Source: an uncultured Lachnospiraceae bacterium (GTDB taxonomy: Bacteria > Bacillota > Clostridia > Lachnospirales > Lachnospiraceae). Taken from it: a stretch of DNA of 64,000 nucleotides. The position numbers and the translations under genes were made by a program. Below are positions 25,594-33,835 of this stretch, one piece after another. The first letter of the stretch is position 1, and every line of letters begins with the position of its first letter. The notes beneath the pieces are model-generated. The model did no database searches. It was not told where the DNA came from and saw nothing but the letters and a program-made list of their open reading frames with translations. The stretch covers positions 1 through 64,000 of the forward strand of contig CADBFP010000009.1 of NCBI GenBank assembly GCA_902793995.1, in the 5' to 3' direction.

Positions 25594-26334
25594 TTATTCT
25601 TTCTGCCCGGAGGCAGTCTGGTTCTTTTTGCCGCCTAAATAGGCGTCGATCAATGATTCCTCGTGGATCAGGGAGGAAGCAGGGCCCTTCATACTCACGG
25701 TGCCCAGTTCCAATACATAAGCAAAGTCGGCGATTTCCAGGGTCATCAAAGCATTTTGCTCAACAATCAGAATGGTGGTGCCTTCCTGGCGTATTTGCTT
25801 TAAGGCCCGGAAAATGCTTTCGATAATGAGAGGCGCCAGGCCCAGGGAGGGCTCGTCCAAAAGCAGCAGCCGGGGAGAGGACATAAGGGCCCGGCCGATG
25901 GCCAGCATTTGCTGCTCTCCGCCGGACAAGGTGCCGGCCTGCTGCTTCTCCCGTTCTTTCAGCACCGGAAACATGCCGTAAACCCGCTCCAGGCTCCTTA
26001 GGGCATCCCGGCGGTTTTTAATGACATAAGCGCCGGCCCACAGATTGTCCTCCACGCTCAGGCCCGCAAAGATCTGCCGGCCCTCGGGAGAAAGGGCGAT
26101 GCCCTGGCGGACGATTTCATGGGGGCTTCTGGCCAGGGCCTTCCCCGCTATCTGAATGCTGCCGCCGCTGCGGGGCACCGCGCCGCAAATGGCTTTGAGG
26201 GTAGAACTCTTCCCGGCTCCGTTGGAGCCCAAAAGGGCTACAATCTGTCCCTCTTCCACTTCCAGATCAATGCCCCGGACCGCCTTTAAAGGGCCATAGC
26301 TCACCGTCAGGTTTTTCACTTCCAAGAGCGCCAT
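25594..26334 (-). CDS. livF: branched-chain-type ABC transporter ATPase LivF
   Basis: A 246-aa ABC ATPase of the LivF type. Walker A (GSNGAGKSS), the signature LSGGEQQ and Walker B LLLDEPSLGLAP are all present. The start at 26334 has AAGGAGG 6 bases upstream; the longer frame to 26460 overlaps livG and has no family similarity. It begins one base after the livG stop. With LivG it forms the ATPase pair energising uptake of the acid bound by the LivJ-like lipoprotein. Confidence 0.93.
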   Translation of the reverse strand: MALLEVKNLTVSYGPLKAVRGIDLEVEEGQIVALLGSNGAGKSSTLKAICGAVPRSGGSIQIAGKALARSPHEIVRQGIALSPEGRQIFAGLSVEDNLWAGAYVIKNRRDALRSLERVYGMFPVLKEREKQQAGTLSGGEQQMLAIGRALMSSPRLLLLDEPSLGLAPLIIESIFRALKQIRQEGTTILIVEQNALMTLEIADFAYVLELGTVSMKGPASSLIHEESLIDAYLGGKKNQTASGQKE

Positions 26335-26335
26335 A

Positions 26336-27133
26336 TCAGTCCTCCTTTCCGGGATGCCCCAGATAGGCCGTCCGCACATCTTCATTGGCCTGGATCTCTT
26401 CCGGGGTGCCGATAGCCAGCAGCTTCCCGAAGGAAATGGCGCAGATGCGGTCGCACACATCCATCACCAGACCCATATCGTGCTCCACCAGCAGCACCGC
26501 ACATTGATACTCCTGCCGGATCCGCCGGATCAGGCCCGCCAGCTCCGCCGTCTCCGTATCATTCAGACCCGCTGCCGGCTCATCCAGGATAATCAGCTTC
26601 GGCTCTGCCATCAGGGTTCTGGCGATTTCGATCTTCTTTAAGATGCCATAGGGCAGGCCGTAAGCGTAACGATCCCGGTAAAGCATCAGATCCATGAACC
26701 CGAGCACTTTCTCCGCCTTCTCCCGGATCCGCTTCTCTTCCCGTTTCAGCCGGGGCAGATGCAGGGCCTGGGTGGCCAGCGAAGCCTGAAACTGTCTGTG
26801 TCCCGCTATCAAAAGGTTCTCCAGCACCGTCAATTCCCGGATTACTTCCACATTCTGGAAGGTGCGGACAATGCCCAGGTCTATCACTTCATGGACTTTC
26901 TTTTTGCACAGATCGATTTCTCCGCCGGCCTCTCCCTGAAACAGCAGCTGGCCGGAGGTGGGTTTGTAAAATTGGGTAATGCAGTTAAACACCGTGGTCT
27001 TGCCGGCGCCGTTGGGTCCGATCAGACCGAAGATTTCTCCCGGTTTCACTTCAAAGGACAGGCCGTCCACTGCCTTCACTCCGCCGAAATACATACATAA
27101 ATCCTGAATCCGCAGTACGCTGTCAGCTTTCAT
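26336..27133 (-). CDS. livG: branched-chain-type ABC transporter ATPase LivG
   Basis: A 265-aa ABC ATPase with Walker A GPNGAGKTT, the long LivG-specific insertion with GIVRTFQNVEVI, a degenerate signature (LPYGILKKIE in place of LSGGQ, as usual for LivG) and Walker B LIILDEPAAGLN. Its start overlaps the livM end by 11 bases. Confidence 0.93.
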   Translation of the reverse strand: MKADSVLRIQDLCMYFGGVKAVDGLSFEVKPGEIFGLIGPNGAGKTTVFNCITQFYKPTSGQLLFQGEAGGEIDLCKKKVHEVIDLGIVRTFQNVEVIRELTVLENLLIAGHRQFQASLATQALHLPRLKREEKRIREKAEKVLGFMDLMLYRDRYAYGLPYGILKKIEIARTLMAEPKLIILDEPAAGLNDTETAELAGLIRRIRQEYQCAVLLVEHDMGLVMDVCDRICAISFGKLLAIGTPEEIQANEDVRTAYLGHPGKED

Positions 27134-28151
27134 GGGCCGCCTCCTTTTCCTTCAGCTTTCTTCCCTGCCATTTCATCTTCAGTTCCCATACGATTTGGGC
27201 AAAGCCGCCGGGAAAGAACATCACCACCAGGATAATCAGCAAACCGGTGATCATGGTGATAAAAGCCGGATTCTTCTGGAAGAACTGAATCTTGCTCAGG
27301 AACATGGACTGAATGCCGTAAATAATGAAAATGCCGAAGGTGGAGCCCCAGAGGCTCTTGGCCCCGCCGATTACCACGCCCCCCAGGATATTGAGAGAGG
27401 TGGTGAGGGTCAGCAGGGTGGAGGTGGCGGTGGTCATGGTGCGCACATGCACCATGTACAGCAGGCCTCCCAGGGCAGCAAACACCGTGGCGATTACAAA
27501 GGACAGCAGCCGGTATTTCATTAGGGAAATCCCCATGGCCTGGGCGGCGGAAGTGGAATTCTTCATGGCCAGCATGGCCCGGCCCGTGGGGCTTTGAATC
27601 AGGTTCGCCACCAGCAGCATCAAAACCGCAAAGATCCCTAAAATCAGGTAGTAGCTGCCCGTATCGCTGACGGGGGTGCCGAAGAGTTTCAAATTGTTCA
27701 AATCGATTTTAATAGTCGGCTTTAAGGCCATCAGCAGGTTCCGGATGGTCTCCGAAAGTCCCAGGGTCATGATGGCCAGATAAATGCCCTCGATCCGCAG
27801 GGAGATAAAGCCCACGATAATCCCCAGCAGCAAGGACACGGCTATGGTAGCTGCCAGGGCCAGGATAAAGGGGAGGCCCAGCTCCTGCATCATATAGTAG
27901 GCGATATAGGCGCCTACGCCGATAAAGCCGGCGGTGCCCAGGGAGGCCAGGCCCGCATAGCCCAGCAGCAGGCAAAAACCGATGGCTACAATGGCATAAA
28001 TCAGGGTATTGCCCAGGGCATATACCAGGGAATTAGGCAGGATGCCCCCGCCGGATAAGAGCTGCACCCCCGCGGCCAGAGCCACAAAGAGCAGAATCTG
28101 GGCCCCGGGTTTTTTCAGGAGATTGCTGATGGGATTTTGTTTTTGATTCAT
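27123..28151 (-). CDS. livM: branched-chain-type ABC transporter permease LivM
   Basis: A 342-aa permease with about ten membrane segments and the conserved central motif GFISLRIEGIYLAIMTLG. The C-terminal tail is basic. It is preceded by livH (gap 9 bases) and overlaps livG, the standard LivHMG order. Confidence 0.92.
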   Translation of the reverse strand: MNQKQNPISNLLKKPGAQILLFVALAAGVQLLSGGGILPNSLVYALGNTLIYAIVAIGFCLLLGYAGLASLGTAGFIGVGAYIAYYMMQELGLPFILALAATIAVSLLLGIIVGFISLRIEGIYLAIMTLGLSETIRNLLMALKPTIKIDLNNLKLFGTPVSDTGSYYLILGIFAVLMLLVANLIQSPTGRAMLAMKNSTSAAQAMGISLMKYRLLSFVIATVFAALGGLLYMVHVRTMTTATSTLLTLTTSLNILGGVVIGGAKSLWGSTFGIFIIYGIQSMFLSKIQFFQKNPAFITMITGLLIILVVMFFPGGFAQIVWELKMKWQGRKLKEKEAAHES

Positions 28152-28160
28152 AGCCGCCTC

Positions 28161-29096
28161 CTAAACCTTTTTGACCAGGGGTTTCCCCAGAAGGCCCTGG
28201 GGCTTGATCAGAATCACAATCAGCATCAGGGCATACACAATCACCATATTCCAGCGGGTAATGCCGGAAAAGCCCGGCACCGTGGCCAGAAAGCCCACGC
28301 AGGTGGAGGCCAGCTGAATCACCACGGCGCCCACCAGAGGGCCGTAGAAGGTGGAAAAGCCCCCTAAAATGCCTGCCAGGAAAGCGTTTACCTGAATGGT
28401 GGTCATAAAGCTGACCCCGATTTTGGCGCCGCCGCCGGCATACATCACCGCTGCCAGCACCCCCAGCCCGCCGGCTATGGCCCAGCTGACGGCGGTAACC
28501 GCATGGGTGTTGATCCCCATCAGCTCCGCCGTGGATTCACTGGAAGCCGTGGTGCGCACCGCCAGCCCCCACTTGCTGAATTTCAAAAGAGCAAAGAGGC
28601 TGCCCAGCACCAGCAGGGTGATCCCCAGGCAAATCAGGGAATGCTTGGTAATCACCAGCTCGCCCCCGGCGAAGGGGACGAAGAGGTTGGGCTTTTTCCC
28701 GGCGGCCACTGCGTTGTAAAAGGGTTCAAAGGGGATGGATTCCGGGTTTCCGAATATTAAGGGAATGCCTCCGAAGATGATGGAAACCAGCCCCATGGTT
28801 ATAATCTGCTTGCCCACCGGGTTCACGCTGCGGCCCCTGCGGAAGATCACCACATCCACGAAAAGGCCGCTGAGCACCCCTACCAGAATCCCGGGGAAAA
28901 CCCCCAGCCATACGGGCAGCCCCAGCTTTTTGAACAGATCCGCCGTCACATAGCAGCCCAGCGCCGCAATGGAGCCCTGGGCGAAATTGGTGGTGGTGGA
29001 GGTCTTGAAAATCAAGGTCACCGCAAAAGCCGACAGGCAGGTGATGCAGATGGTCAGCAGAGAGCTGAGCAGCGTGGAAACAAAGGTGGCAAACAT
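28161..29096 (-). CDS. livH: branched-chain-type ABC transporter permease LivH
   Basis: A 311-aa permease with about eight membrane segments. The conserved TNFAQGSIAALGCYV near the N-terminus and FSTFYGPLVGAVVI in the second half identify LivH. ATG at 29096 has GGAGGC upstream; an in-frame extension to 29159 overlaps the previous gene and is not part of the family. It starts 4 bases after the KAS III-like gene stops, coupling transporter and enzyme expression. Confidence 0.92.
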   Translation of the reverse strand: MFATFVSTLLSSLLTICITCLSAFAVTLIFKTSTTTNFAQGSIAALGCYVTADLFKKLGLPVWLGVFPGILVGVLSGLFVDVVIFRRGRSVNPVGKQIITMGLVSIIFGGIPLIFGNPESIPFEPFYNAVAAGKKPNLFVPFAGGELVITKHSLICLGITLLVLGSLFALLKFSKWGLAVRTTASSESTAELMGINTHAVTAVSWAIAGGLGVLAAVMYAGGGAKIGVSFMTTIQVNAFLAGILGGFSTFYGPLVGAVVIQLASTCVGFLATVPGFSGITRWNMVIVYALMLIVILIKPQGLLGKPLVKKV

Positions 29097-29100
29097 AATC

Positions 29101-30126
29101 TTAAGCCTCCCCCCAGCGGATAATATTGGCGGCCCAGACATAGCCGATGCCGGCGGCAATCATGCAGATCACGCTGCCGTCCTTTACCTTGCCTTCCTTC
29201 AGGGCCAGTTCCAGAGACAGAATCTGGTCCACCTGGCCGATATGGCCGTAATCCTCCAGATAAATGGAGTTTTCTTCCGTCAGGCCAAGATCCGCCAGCA
29301 TGCCCAGATGGCCGGAGCGCTTGATATGGAGGATATCCAGATAATCAATATCCTTCCGTTCCAGCCCCGCCTGAGCCAGGGAATCGTCTATGCATTTATA
29401 CCAGTTGGGCATGGACACCACATTCAGCCTGTCCTTCATTTTCACCGGCTCCATAAGCCGCAGGGAATGCATGGCCTCCTCCAGGTTTTCCCTGGTATAA
29501 GGCTGGGCAATGCCTCCGATCTGCACCCCTGCCGTCCGGGACAGGGAACCGTCGGAAATGATCCGGCTGCCCAAAAGCAGGTTCCGGCCCCAGTTCCGCT
29601 TCAGGATGATGGCGCCGCCCCCCACCGCCAGGTTGTACATCATGGACATATCCTTGTCGGTGTAATCCAAAAAGTCGCCGTTGCGGTAGCCCCCGGCTAT
29701 CAGCACCGTGTTGATCTGGGGATCCGCGATAATCATATCCCGGGCCATTTTCATGGCGGAAACGCATGTGCAGCAACGGTTTTGCACATCGATGCCCCAG
29801 GCGTTCCAGGCCCCGATCCGATCCTGAATATACAGGGCGGAGGTGGTTAAGGGGTATTCCTTCCACTCCTCTCCCATGCACAGAATCAGGTCGATCTCCA
29901 TAGGATCCACGCCGGTGTTTTCCAGGCACTTTAAGGCGGCCAAAGCCCCCATTTCCTGGGTGCCGTCCTCCACCGCAGGGCTGGAGATATATTTCTGACG
30001 GATGCCCAGCTTGGAAATCACCGCTTCCTCGCTCCAGGTGCCCCCGGTAGCTTCGGAGATCTCCTTAGCCGTCATAATGGTTTTCGGCAAATAGACGCCG
30101 GTCCCCACAATTCCTACATGATCCAT
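29101..30126 (-). CDS. 3-oxoacyl-ACP synthase III-like thiolase-fold enzyme
   Basis: A 341-aa enzyme of the KAS III/FabH-like group. The nucleophile region is QNRCCTCVSAMKMA (Cys near 118-121) and the usual FabH start VGIVGTGVYLPKT is present. The catalytic His is expected in LDILHIKRSGH. The position normally held by the FabH Asn (NxGNT) reads YGHIGQVD, so the Asn is absent. That argues against ordinary malonyl-ACP condensation and for a CoA-thioester condensing or cleaving role. AAGGAGGAC precedes the ATG. It lies between an SDR and a Liv transporter rather than in a fab cluster. Confidence 0.75.
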   Translation of the reverse strand: MDHVGIVGTGVYLPKTIMTAKEISEATGGTWSEEAVISKLGIRQKYISSPAVEDGTQEMGALAALKCLENTGVDPMEIDLILCMGEEWKEYPLTTSALYIQDRIGAWNAWGIDVQNRCCTCVSAMKMARDMIIADPQINTVLIAGGYRNGDFLDYTDKDMSMMYNLAVGGGAIILKRNWGRNLLLGSRIISDGSLSRTAGVQIGGIAQPYTRENLEEAMHSLRLMEPVKMKDRLNVVSMPNWYKCIDDSLAQAGLERKDIDYLDILHIKRSGHLGMLADLGLTEENSIYLEDYGHIGQVDQILSLELALKEGKVKDGSVICMIAAGIGYVWAANIIRWGEA

Positions 30127-30136
30127 AAGGTCCTCC

Positions 30137-30856
30137 TTATAATCGCATGCCCCCGTTGACGGACAGCACATGGCCCGTTACATAGGAAGCATCTTCGCTG
30201 GCCAGGAACAGAGCGGCCTTGGCAATTTCTTCCGGCTGGCCCAGACGGCCCAGCATGGTCATCTTGGCAAACTGATCCAGCAGTTCCTGGGGCACCGTCT
30301 TCAAAATATCCGTCATGGTGTAGCCCGGCGTGATGCAGTTCACCCGCACCGGCACGCCTTTCCGGGCAAATTCCTTGGCCCAGGTCTTGGTGAGGCCGAT
30401 GACCCCGGCCTTGGCCGCCGCATAGTTGGCCTGGCCGATATTGCCGAATTCCGCCACCACGGAGGAAATACTCACAATGCTGCCACCTCCATCCGCTTCC
30501 ATCATAGGCCCCACCAGTCTGGTCAGGTTGAAAACACCCTTTAAATCCACATCAATCACCAGATCCCACTGCTCATCCGTCATTTTCCGGGTCATGGCGT
30601 CCCGGGTGATGCCCGCGTTGTTGATCAGAATATCGATGCGTCCGTACTTTTCTTTGACATAATCCACGAAGGTCCGGCAGGCTTCCGTATCGGTCACGTT
30701 CAGGGCATAGTATTCCACGTTCTCATTGGTATAGCTCAGCTCCGCCATATCCACGCCGATAACCTTGGCGCCCTCCACCGCAAAGAGCTGCGCCATGGCG
30801 CCGCCTAATCCTTTGGCTGCGCCGGTAACCACGGCGACTTTGTTTTCCAGTCTCAT
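30137..30856 (-). CDS. short-chain dehydrogenase/reductase (FabG-like)
   Basis: A 239-aa classical SDR. TGAAKGLGGAMA binds the dinucleotide, NNAG is present and the catalytic Ser-Tyr-Lys lies in SSVV...YAAAKAG. The FabG-type C-terminus is intact. It reduces or oxidises a beta-hydroxy/keto group, possibly of a CoA thioester. It is the first gene of the ten-gene operon, 66 bp downstream of a strong promoter overlapped by TetR-type palindromes. Confidence 0.88.
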   Translation of the reverse strand: MRLENKVAVVTGAAKGLGGAMAQLFAVEGAKVIGVDMAELSYTNENVEYYALNVTDTEACRTFVDYVKEKYGRIDILINNAGITRDAMTRKMTDEQWDLVIDVDLKGVFNLTRLVGPMMEADGGGSIVSISSVVAEFGNIGQANYAAAKAGVIGLTKTWAKEFARKGVPVRVNCITPGYTMTDILKTVPQELLDQFAKMTMLGRLGQPEEIAKAALFLASEDASYVTGHVLSVNGGMRL

Positions 30857-30893
30857 CTTTTCATCCTCCGATTATTCAGTTTTACGCGCGTTT

Positions 30894-30950
30894 ATATGAA
30901 CATTGTTCATATTATGTTTTTATGATACTTGTCCGGCAACGCTTTGTCAA
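30894..30950 (-). promoter_or_regulatory. promoter and operator of the catabolic operon
   Basis: TTGACA (30945-30950), 17-bp spacer, TATCAT (30922-30927) on the minus strand. A perfect 19-bp palindrome, ATATGAACA-T-TGTTCATAT as read on the plus strand (30894-30912), sits just downstream of the -10, where a bound TetR dimer would block elongation or open complex formation. Confidence 0.8.
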
Positions 30951-30957
30951 GTATAAA

Positions 30958-31012
30958 ATGAATAATGTTCACAAAATAATGAATCTAATTCATATAGGTG
31001 AATATCATTCAT
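30958..31012. promoter_or_regulatory. array of three further TetR-type half-palindromes
   Basis: ATGAATAATGTTCAC (30958-30972), ATGAATCTAATTCAT (30979-30993) and GTGAATATCATTCAT (30998-31012) share the RTGAAY-RTTCAY design of the perfect site. They lie 19-21 bp apart centre to centre, and a weaker copy follows near 31017-31032. They occupy the space between the two divergent genes and probably also control the TetR gene itself. Confidence 0.65.
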
Positions 31013-31178
31013 ATTTGTGAAATAATGTCCATTTTTTCCATTCCTGTCTTTCTTTTTTAAGCAGTTTCGGCTCTTTTGTGCTTCCCGCCTTGTTTTTTCT
31101 CCTTCTGCCTTTTATAATGGGCGGGTAATTGCAAAACGTGATTTCCCTATCAAAAAAACTAATAAGGATGCCTGAGCT

Positions 31179-31799
31179 ATGAATCAACGTCCCTCCAAAC
31201 CGATCCCCGGCGTAAATCTTCCCAAGACCCAGCTGGGCTGGGACAAGTTTTATGCCCTCACCGGCGCAGCGGAAAAGCTGTTTACCCGTTCCAGTTTTCA
31301 CGAAGTTTCCGTTTCCGACATTTGCCGGGCGGCCCATACCGCCGTGGGAACTTTCTATATTTATTTTGAGACCAAGACGGATCTGTACCGCTATCTGGTA
31401 GAAGATTATAAAAGACGCATCAAGCAAAGCCTTTCGGAAAGCATTGCCCCCTGCACCACCCGGTTGGAACGGGAGCGGGAGGGCTGCAAGGCCTTTGTGA
31501 TGTTTTCCGTGAAAAATCCCACGGTTTACAATATTATCTGGGGATCCCTGGCCGTGGATAAGCAGTTGTTTAAGGATTATTATGTTTCCTTCGCCAAAAG
31601 CTATGCCCGGGCTCTGACGGAGGACCGGGAGGAGCTGTGCAATCCGGATGTGATGACCCTCTCCTACGCCCTGATGGGGATTTCCAGTTTTCTGGGACTG
31701 CGGGCCATTTTTGAAAAGATGTCGGAGGCGGAAGTGGATAAGATGCTGGACGAGAGCTTTCTGCCCATGATTAAAGAAGGGATTATCCGGATGCCGTGA
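31179..31799 (+). CDS. TetR/AcrR-family transcriptional regulator
   Basis: A 206-aa TetR-type repressor. The N-terminal DNA-binding domain covers residues 20-70 (AAEKLFTRSSFHEVSVSDIC, then AVGTFYIYFETKTDLY). The C-terminal ligand domain is all-helical and unassigned; acyl-CoA-responsive TetR proteins have this size. It is divergent to the operon starting at 30856, and the palindromes between them are the likely binding sites, so it is the probable repressor of the catabolic operon, released by substrate or a CoA ester. It is directly followed by the EEP-family gene. Confidence 0.88.
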   Translation: MNQRPSKPIPGVNLPKTQLGWDKFYALTGAAEKLFTRSSFHEVSVSDICRAAHTAVGTFYIYFETKTDLYRYLVEDYKRRIKQSLSESIAPCTTRLEREREGCKAFVMFSVKNPTVYNIIWGSLAVDKQLFKDYYVSFAKSYARALTEDREELCNPDVMTLSYALMGISSFLGLRAIFEKMSEAEVDKMLDESFLPMIKEGIIRMP

Positions 31800-31813
31800 T
31801 AAGGGGAGGAGTG

Positions 31814-32899
31814 ATGGCAAGGAATCAACAAAAAAAGAGCCTTAAGCTCTGGAAGCTGCCCCTGTATTTGCTGAGCGCCATGTTGCTGCTGGCTGCAGGC
31901 CTTCTGCTTTTCCTCACTGTCACGGAATACAGGCCTGCGGAATCGGAGGCCTTGATTATGAGCGGCGCCGCCCCCCGCACTCTTTCTCCCGGGGACAGCT
32001 TCACCCTGATGAGCTGGAATCTGGGCTACGGGGCTTTGGGAGACAACGCGGATTTCTTCATGGACGGAGGAAGCGGGGTGATCACGGCGGATAAGGCCCG
32101 GCTGGAAAGCAATCTGGAAGGGATTTGGCATGCCATTCAGGCCGTCCAGCCGGATATTCTGCTGACCCAGGAAATCGACCGCCCCTCCCGCCGCTCCGGA
32201 AACATGGATCAGGTAGCCCGGCTGCAGCAGAGACTGGATGGATACACCAGCGTTTTTGCCAACAATTATAAAACGGCCTTTGTGCCTTATCCCTGGCCCC
32301 CCTTAGGAAAGGTGGATTCCGGTATGGCCACCTTCTCCTCTTTTGCGGTGAACCGTTCGGAGCGCAGGCAGCTGCCTATCTCCTTTTCCTGGCCCGTACG
32401 CCTGGCCAATCTGAAGCGGGGCCTTTTGGTCAGCCGCCTGCCTATCCAGGGAAGCGACAAGGAAGTGGTGATTATCAATTTACATTTGGAAGCTTACGAT
32501 GACGGAGAAGGCAAGATAGCCCAGACCAAAATGCTGGCCCAGCTGCTGGAACGGGAAGCCGCCCAGGGCCATTATGTGATAGCCGGTGGGGATTTCAACC
32601 AGATTTTTTCCACGGCGGATGCCGGGAAATATCCGGCTCAGGAAGGAAAATGGGCGGCCGGCAAGATAGATGTGACCCAGATCAGCGGGGATTGGCAGTT
32701 TTTGATGGATGAAAGCCTGCCCAGCTGCCGCTCCCTGGACCAGCCTTATAGGGGAGCAGATAAAAGCAGCTTCCAGTATTATCTGATAGACGGTTATATC
32801 GTCTCCGGCAATCTGCAGGTGGATTATCTGGGCACCCAGGATCTGGATTTTGTCTGTTCCGACCACAATCCGGTGGTTTTGAAGCTGACCCTGAAGTAA
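31814..32899 (+). CDS. membrane-anchored endonuclease/exonuclease/phosphatase family protein
   Basis: A 361-aa protein with an N-terminal membrane helix (about residues 16-40) and an extracytoplasmic EEP domain. Motifs: WNLGYGALGDNADFFMDGG, TQEIDR (metal Glu), AGGDFNQ and SDHNPVV (catalytic His). Substrates could be phosphodiesters such as nucleic acids or phospholipids; this cannot be resolved from sequence. ATG at 31814 is used because GGGGAGG lies 5 bases upstream; a GTG at 31796 overlapping the TetR stop is the alternative. It may be co-transcribed with the TetR gene. Confidence 0.85.
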   Translation: MARNQQKKSLKLWKLPLYLLSAMLLLAAGLLLFLTVTEYRPAESEALIMSGAAPRTLSPGDSFTLMSWNLGYGALGDNADFFMDGGSGVITADKARLESNLEGIWHAIQAVQPDILLTQEIDRPSRRSGNMDQVARLQQRLDGYTSVFANNYKTAFVPYPWPPLGKVDSGMATFSSFAVNRSERRQLPISFSWPVRLANLKRGLLVSRLPIQGSDKEVVIINLHLEAYDDGEGKIAQTKMLAQLLEREAAQGHYVIAGGDFNQIFSTADAGKYPAQEGKWAAGKIDVTQISGDWQFLMDESLPSCRSLDQPYRGADKSSFQYYLIDGYIVSGNLQVDYLGTQDLDFVCSDHNPVVLKLTLK

Positions 32900-32981
32900 G
32901 CAGTAGCCAACCCGCCGCCGGAGCAATGCAGCTGCAGCGGGCCAGGGCTTCTTTTTCCGGAAGAGATAAGCTCCGCTGTCT

Positions 32982-33019
32982 AAAAAAAGGGACGGTGCGT
33001 CCTAATGCCGTACCGTCCC
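32982..33019 (-). terminator. terminator of proC
   Basis: On the minus strand GGGACGGT/ACCGTCCC stem followed by TTTTTTT, 19 bp after the proC stop. Confidence 0.85.
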
Positions 33020-33037
33020 CGCTGGCCCCCGGTGCAC

Positions 33038-33823
33038 TCAGGCCTTGTACTGCATCACCGCATCCACGGCGGCCTGGCAGGCGGCCCGAAGGCCATGGGC
33101 CTCCAGGGCCGTGACCCCGCGGATGGTGCTGCCCCCGGGGGAGCAAACCGCATCCTTCAGCACGCCGGGGTGCTTGCCCGTATCCCGCTGCAGCTTGGCA
33201 GCGCCTAAAAGCATCTGGCTCACCAGGGCATAGGCCGCCTCCCGGGGCAGGCCGTATTTCACCCCCGCATCCCCGAAGGCCTCTATGATCATATCTGCAA
33301 AGGCGGGGCCGCAGCCGCTTAATGTGCCGCCGATACCCATCAAATGGGAAGGCAGCACCAGCACCTTCCCGATCCCGGCAAAGAGCAGGCGACTGATTTC
33401 CTCTTCCTCATCCGTCAGGTTATGCATGTCTTCCAACAGGAAAACGCCCTCTCCCACCTCCGCGGGGGTGGAGGGCATGATATAGCGCATCCGCTGGCCG
33501 GGGCCCAGGGTCTGTAAAAAGCGGGCGTAGTCCCAGCCCAGGGCGATGGAGATCAAAGGCTTTTCCTTTAGGGCCTCCGCCACCTCCTCCAGCACGCTTT
33601 CCACCTGGTAGGGTTTGCAGGCCATGATGACCCAGTCCGCCGCCTGCACCAGCTCCAGCGAGGAATCCATCGGCATAAAGCCCAGGCGTTCCGCATTTTC
33701 CTTCAGCTTCTTCCGGTTCGGGGCATAGGCCAGTATCTCCTCTGCCTCCTGCTGACGGGTGGCGTTCCAGCCTTTCACAATGGCCTGTGCCATATTGCCC
33801 ATACCGATAAAACCGATTTTCAT
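33038..33823 (-). CDS. proC: pyrroline-5-carboxylate reductase
   Basis: A 261-aa NAD(P)H-dependent enzyme for the last step of proline synthesis. The Rossmann start KIGFIGMGNMAQAIVKGW and the C-terminal proline-family motif DAVCSPGGSTIRGVTALE (close to the consensus) are present. The length is standard. It follows the rhodanese lipoprotein gene by 12 bp on the same strand, and a terminator follows directly. Confidence 0.93.
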   Translation of the reverse strand: MKIGFIGMGNMAQAIVKGWNATRQQEAEEILAYAPNRKKLKENAERLGFMPMDSSLELVQAADWVIMACKPYQVESVLEEVAEALKEKPLISIALGWDYARFLQTLGPGQRMRYIMPSTPAEVGEGVFLLEDMHNLTDEEEEISRLLFAGIGKVLVLPSHLMGIGGTLSGCGPAFADMIIEAFGDAGVKYGLPREAAYALVSQMLLGAAKLQRDTGKHPGVLKDAVCSPGGSTIRGVTALEAHGLRAACQAAVDAVMQYKA

Positions 33824-33835
33824 GTTTTCCTCCTT

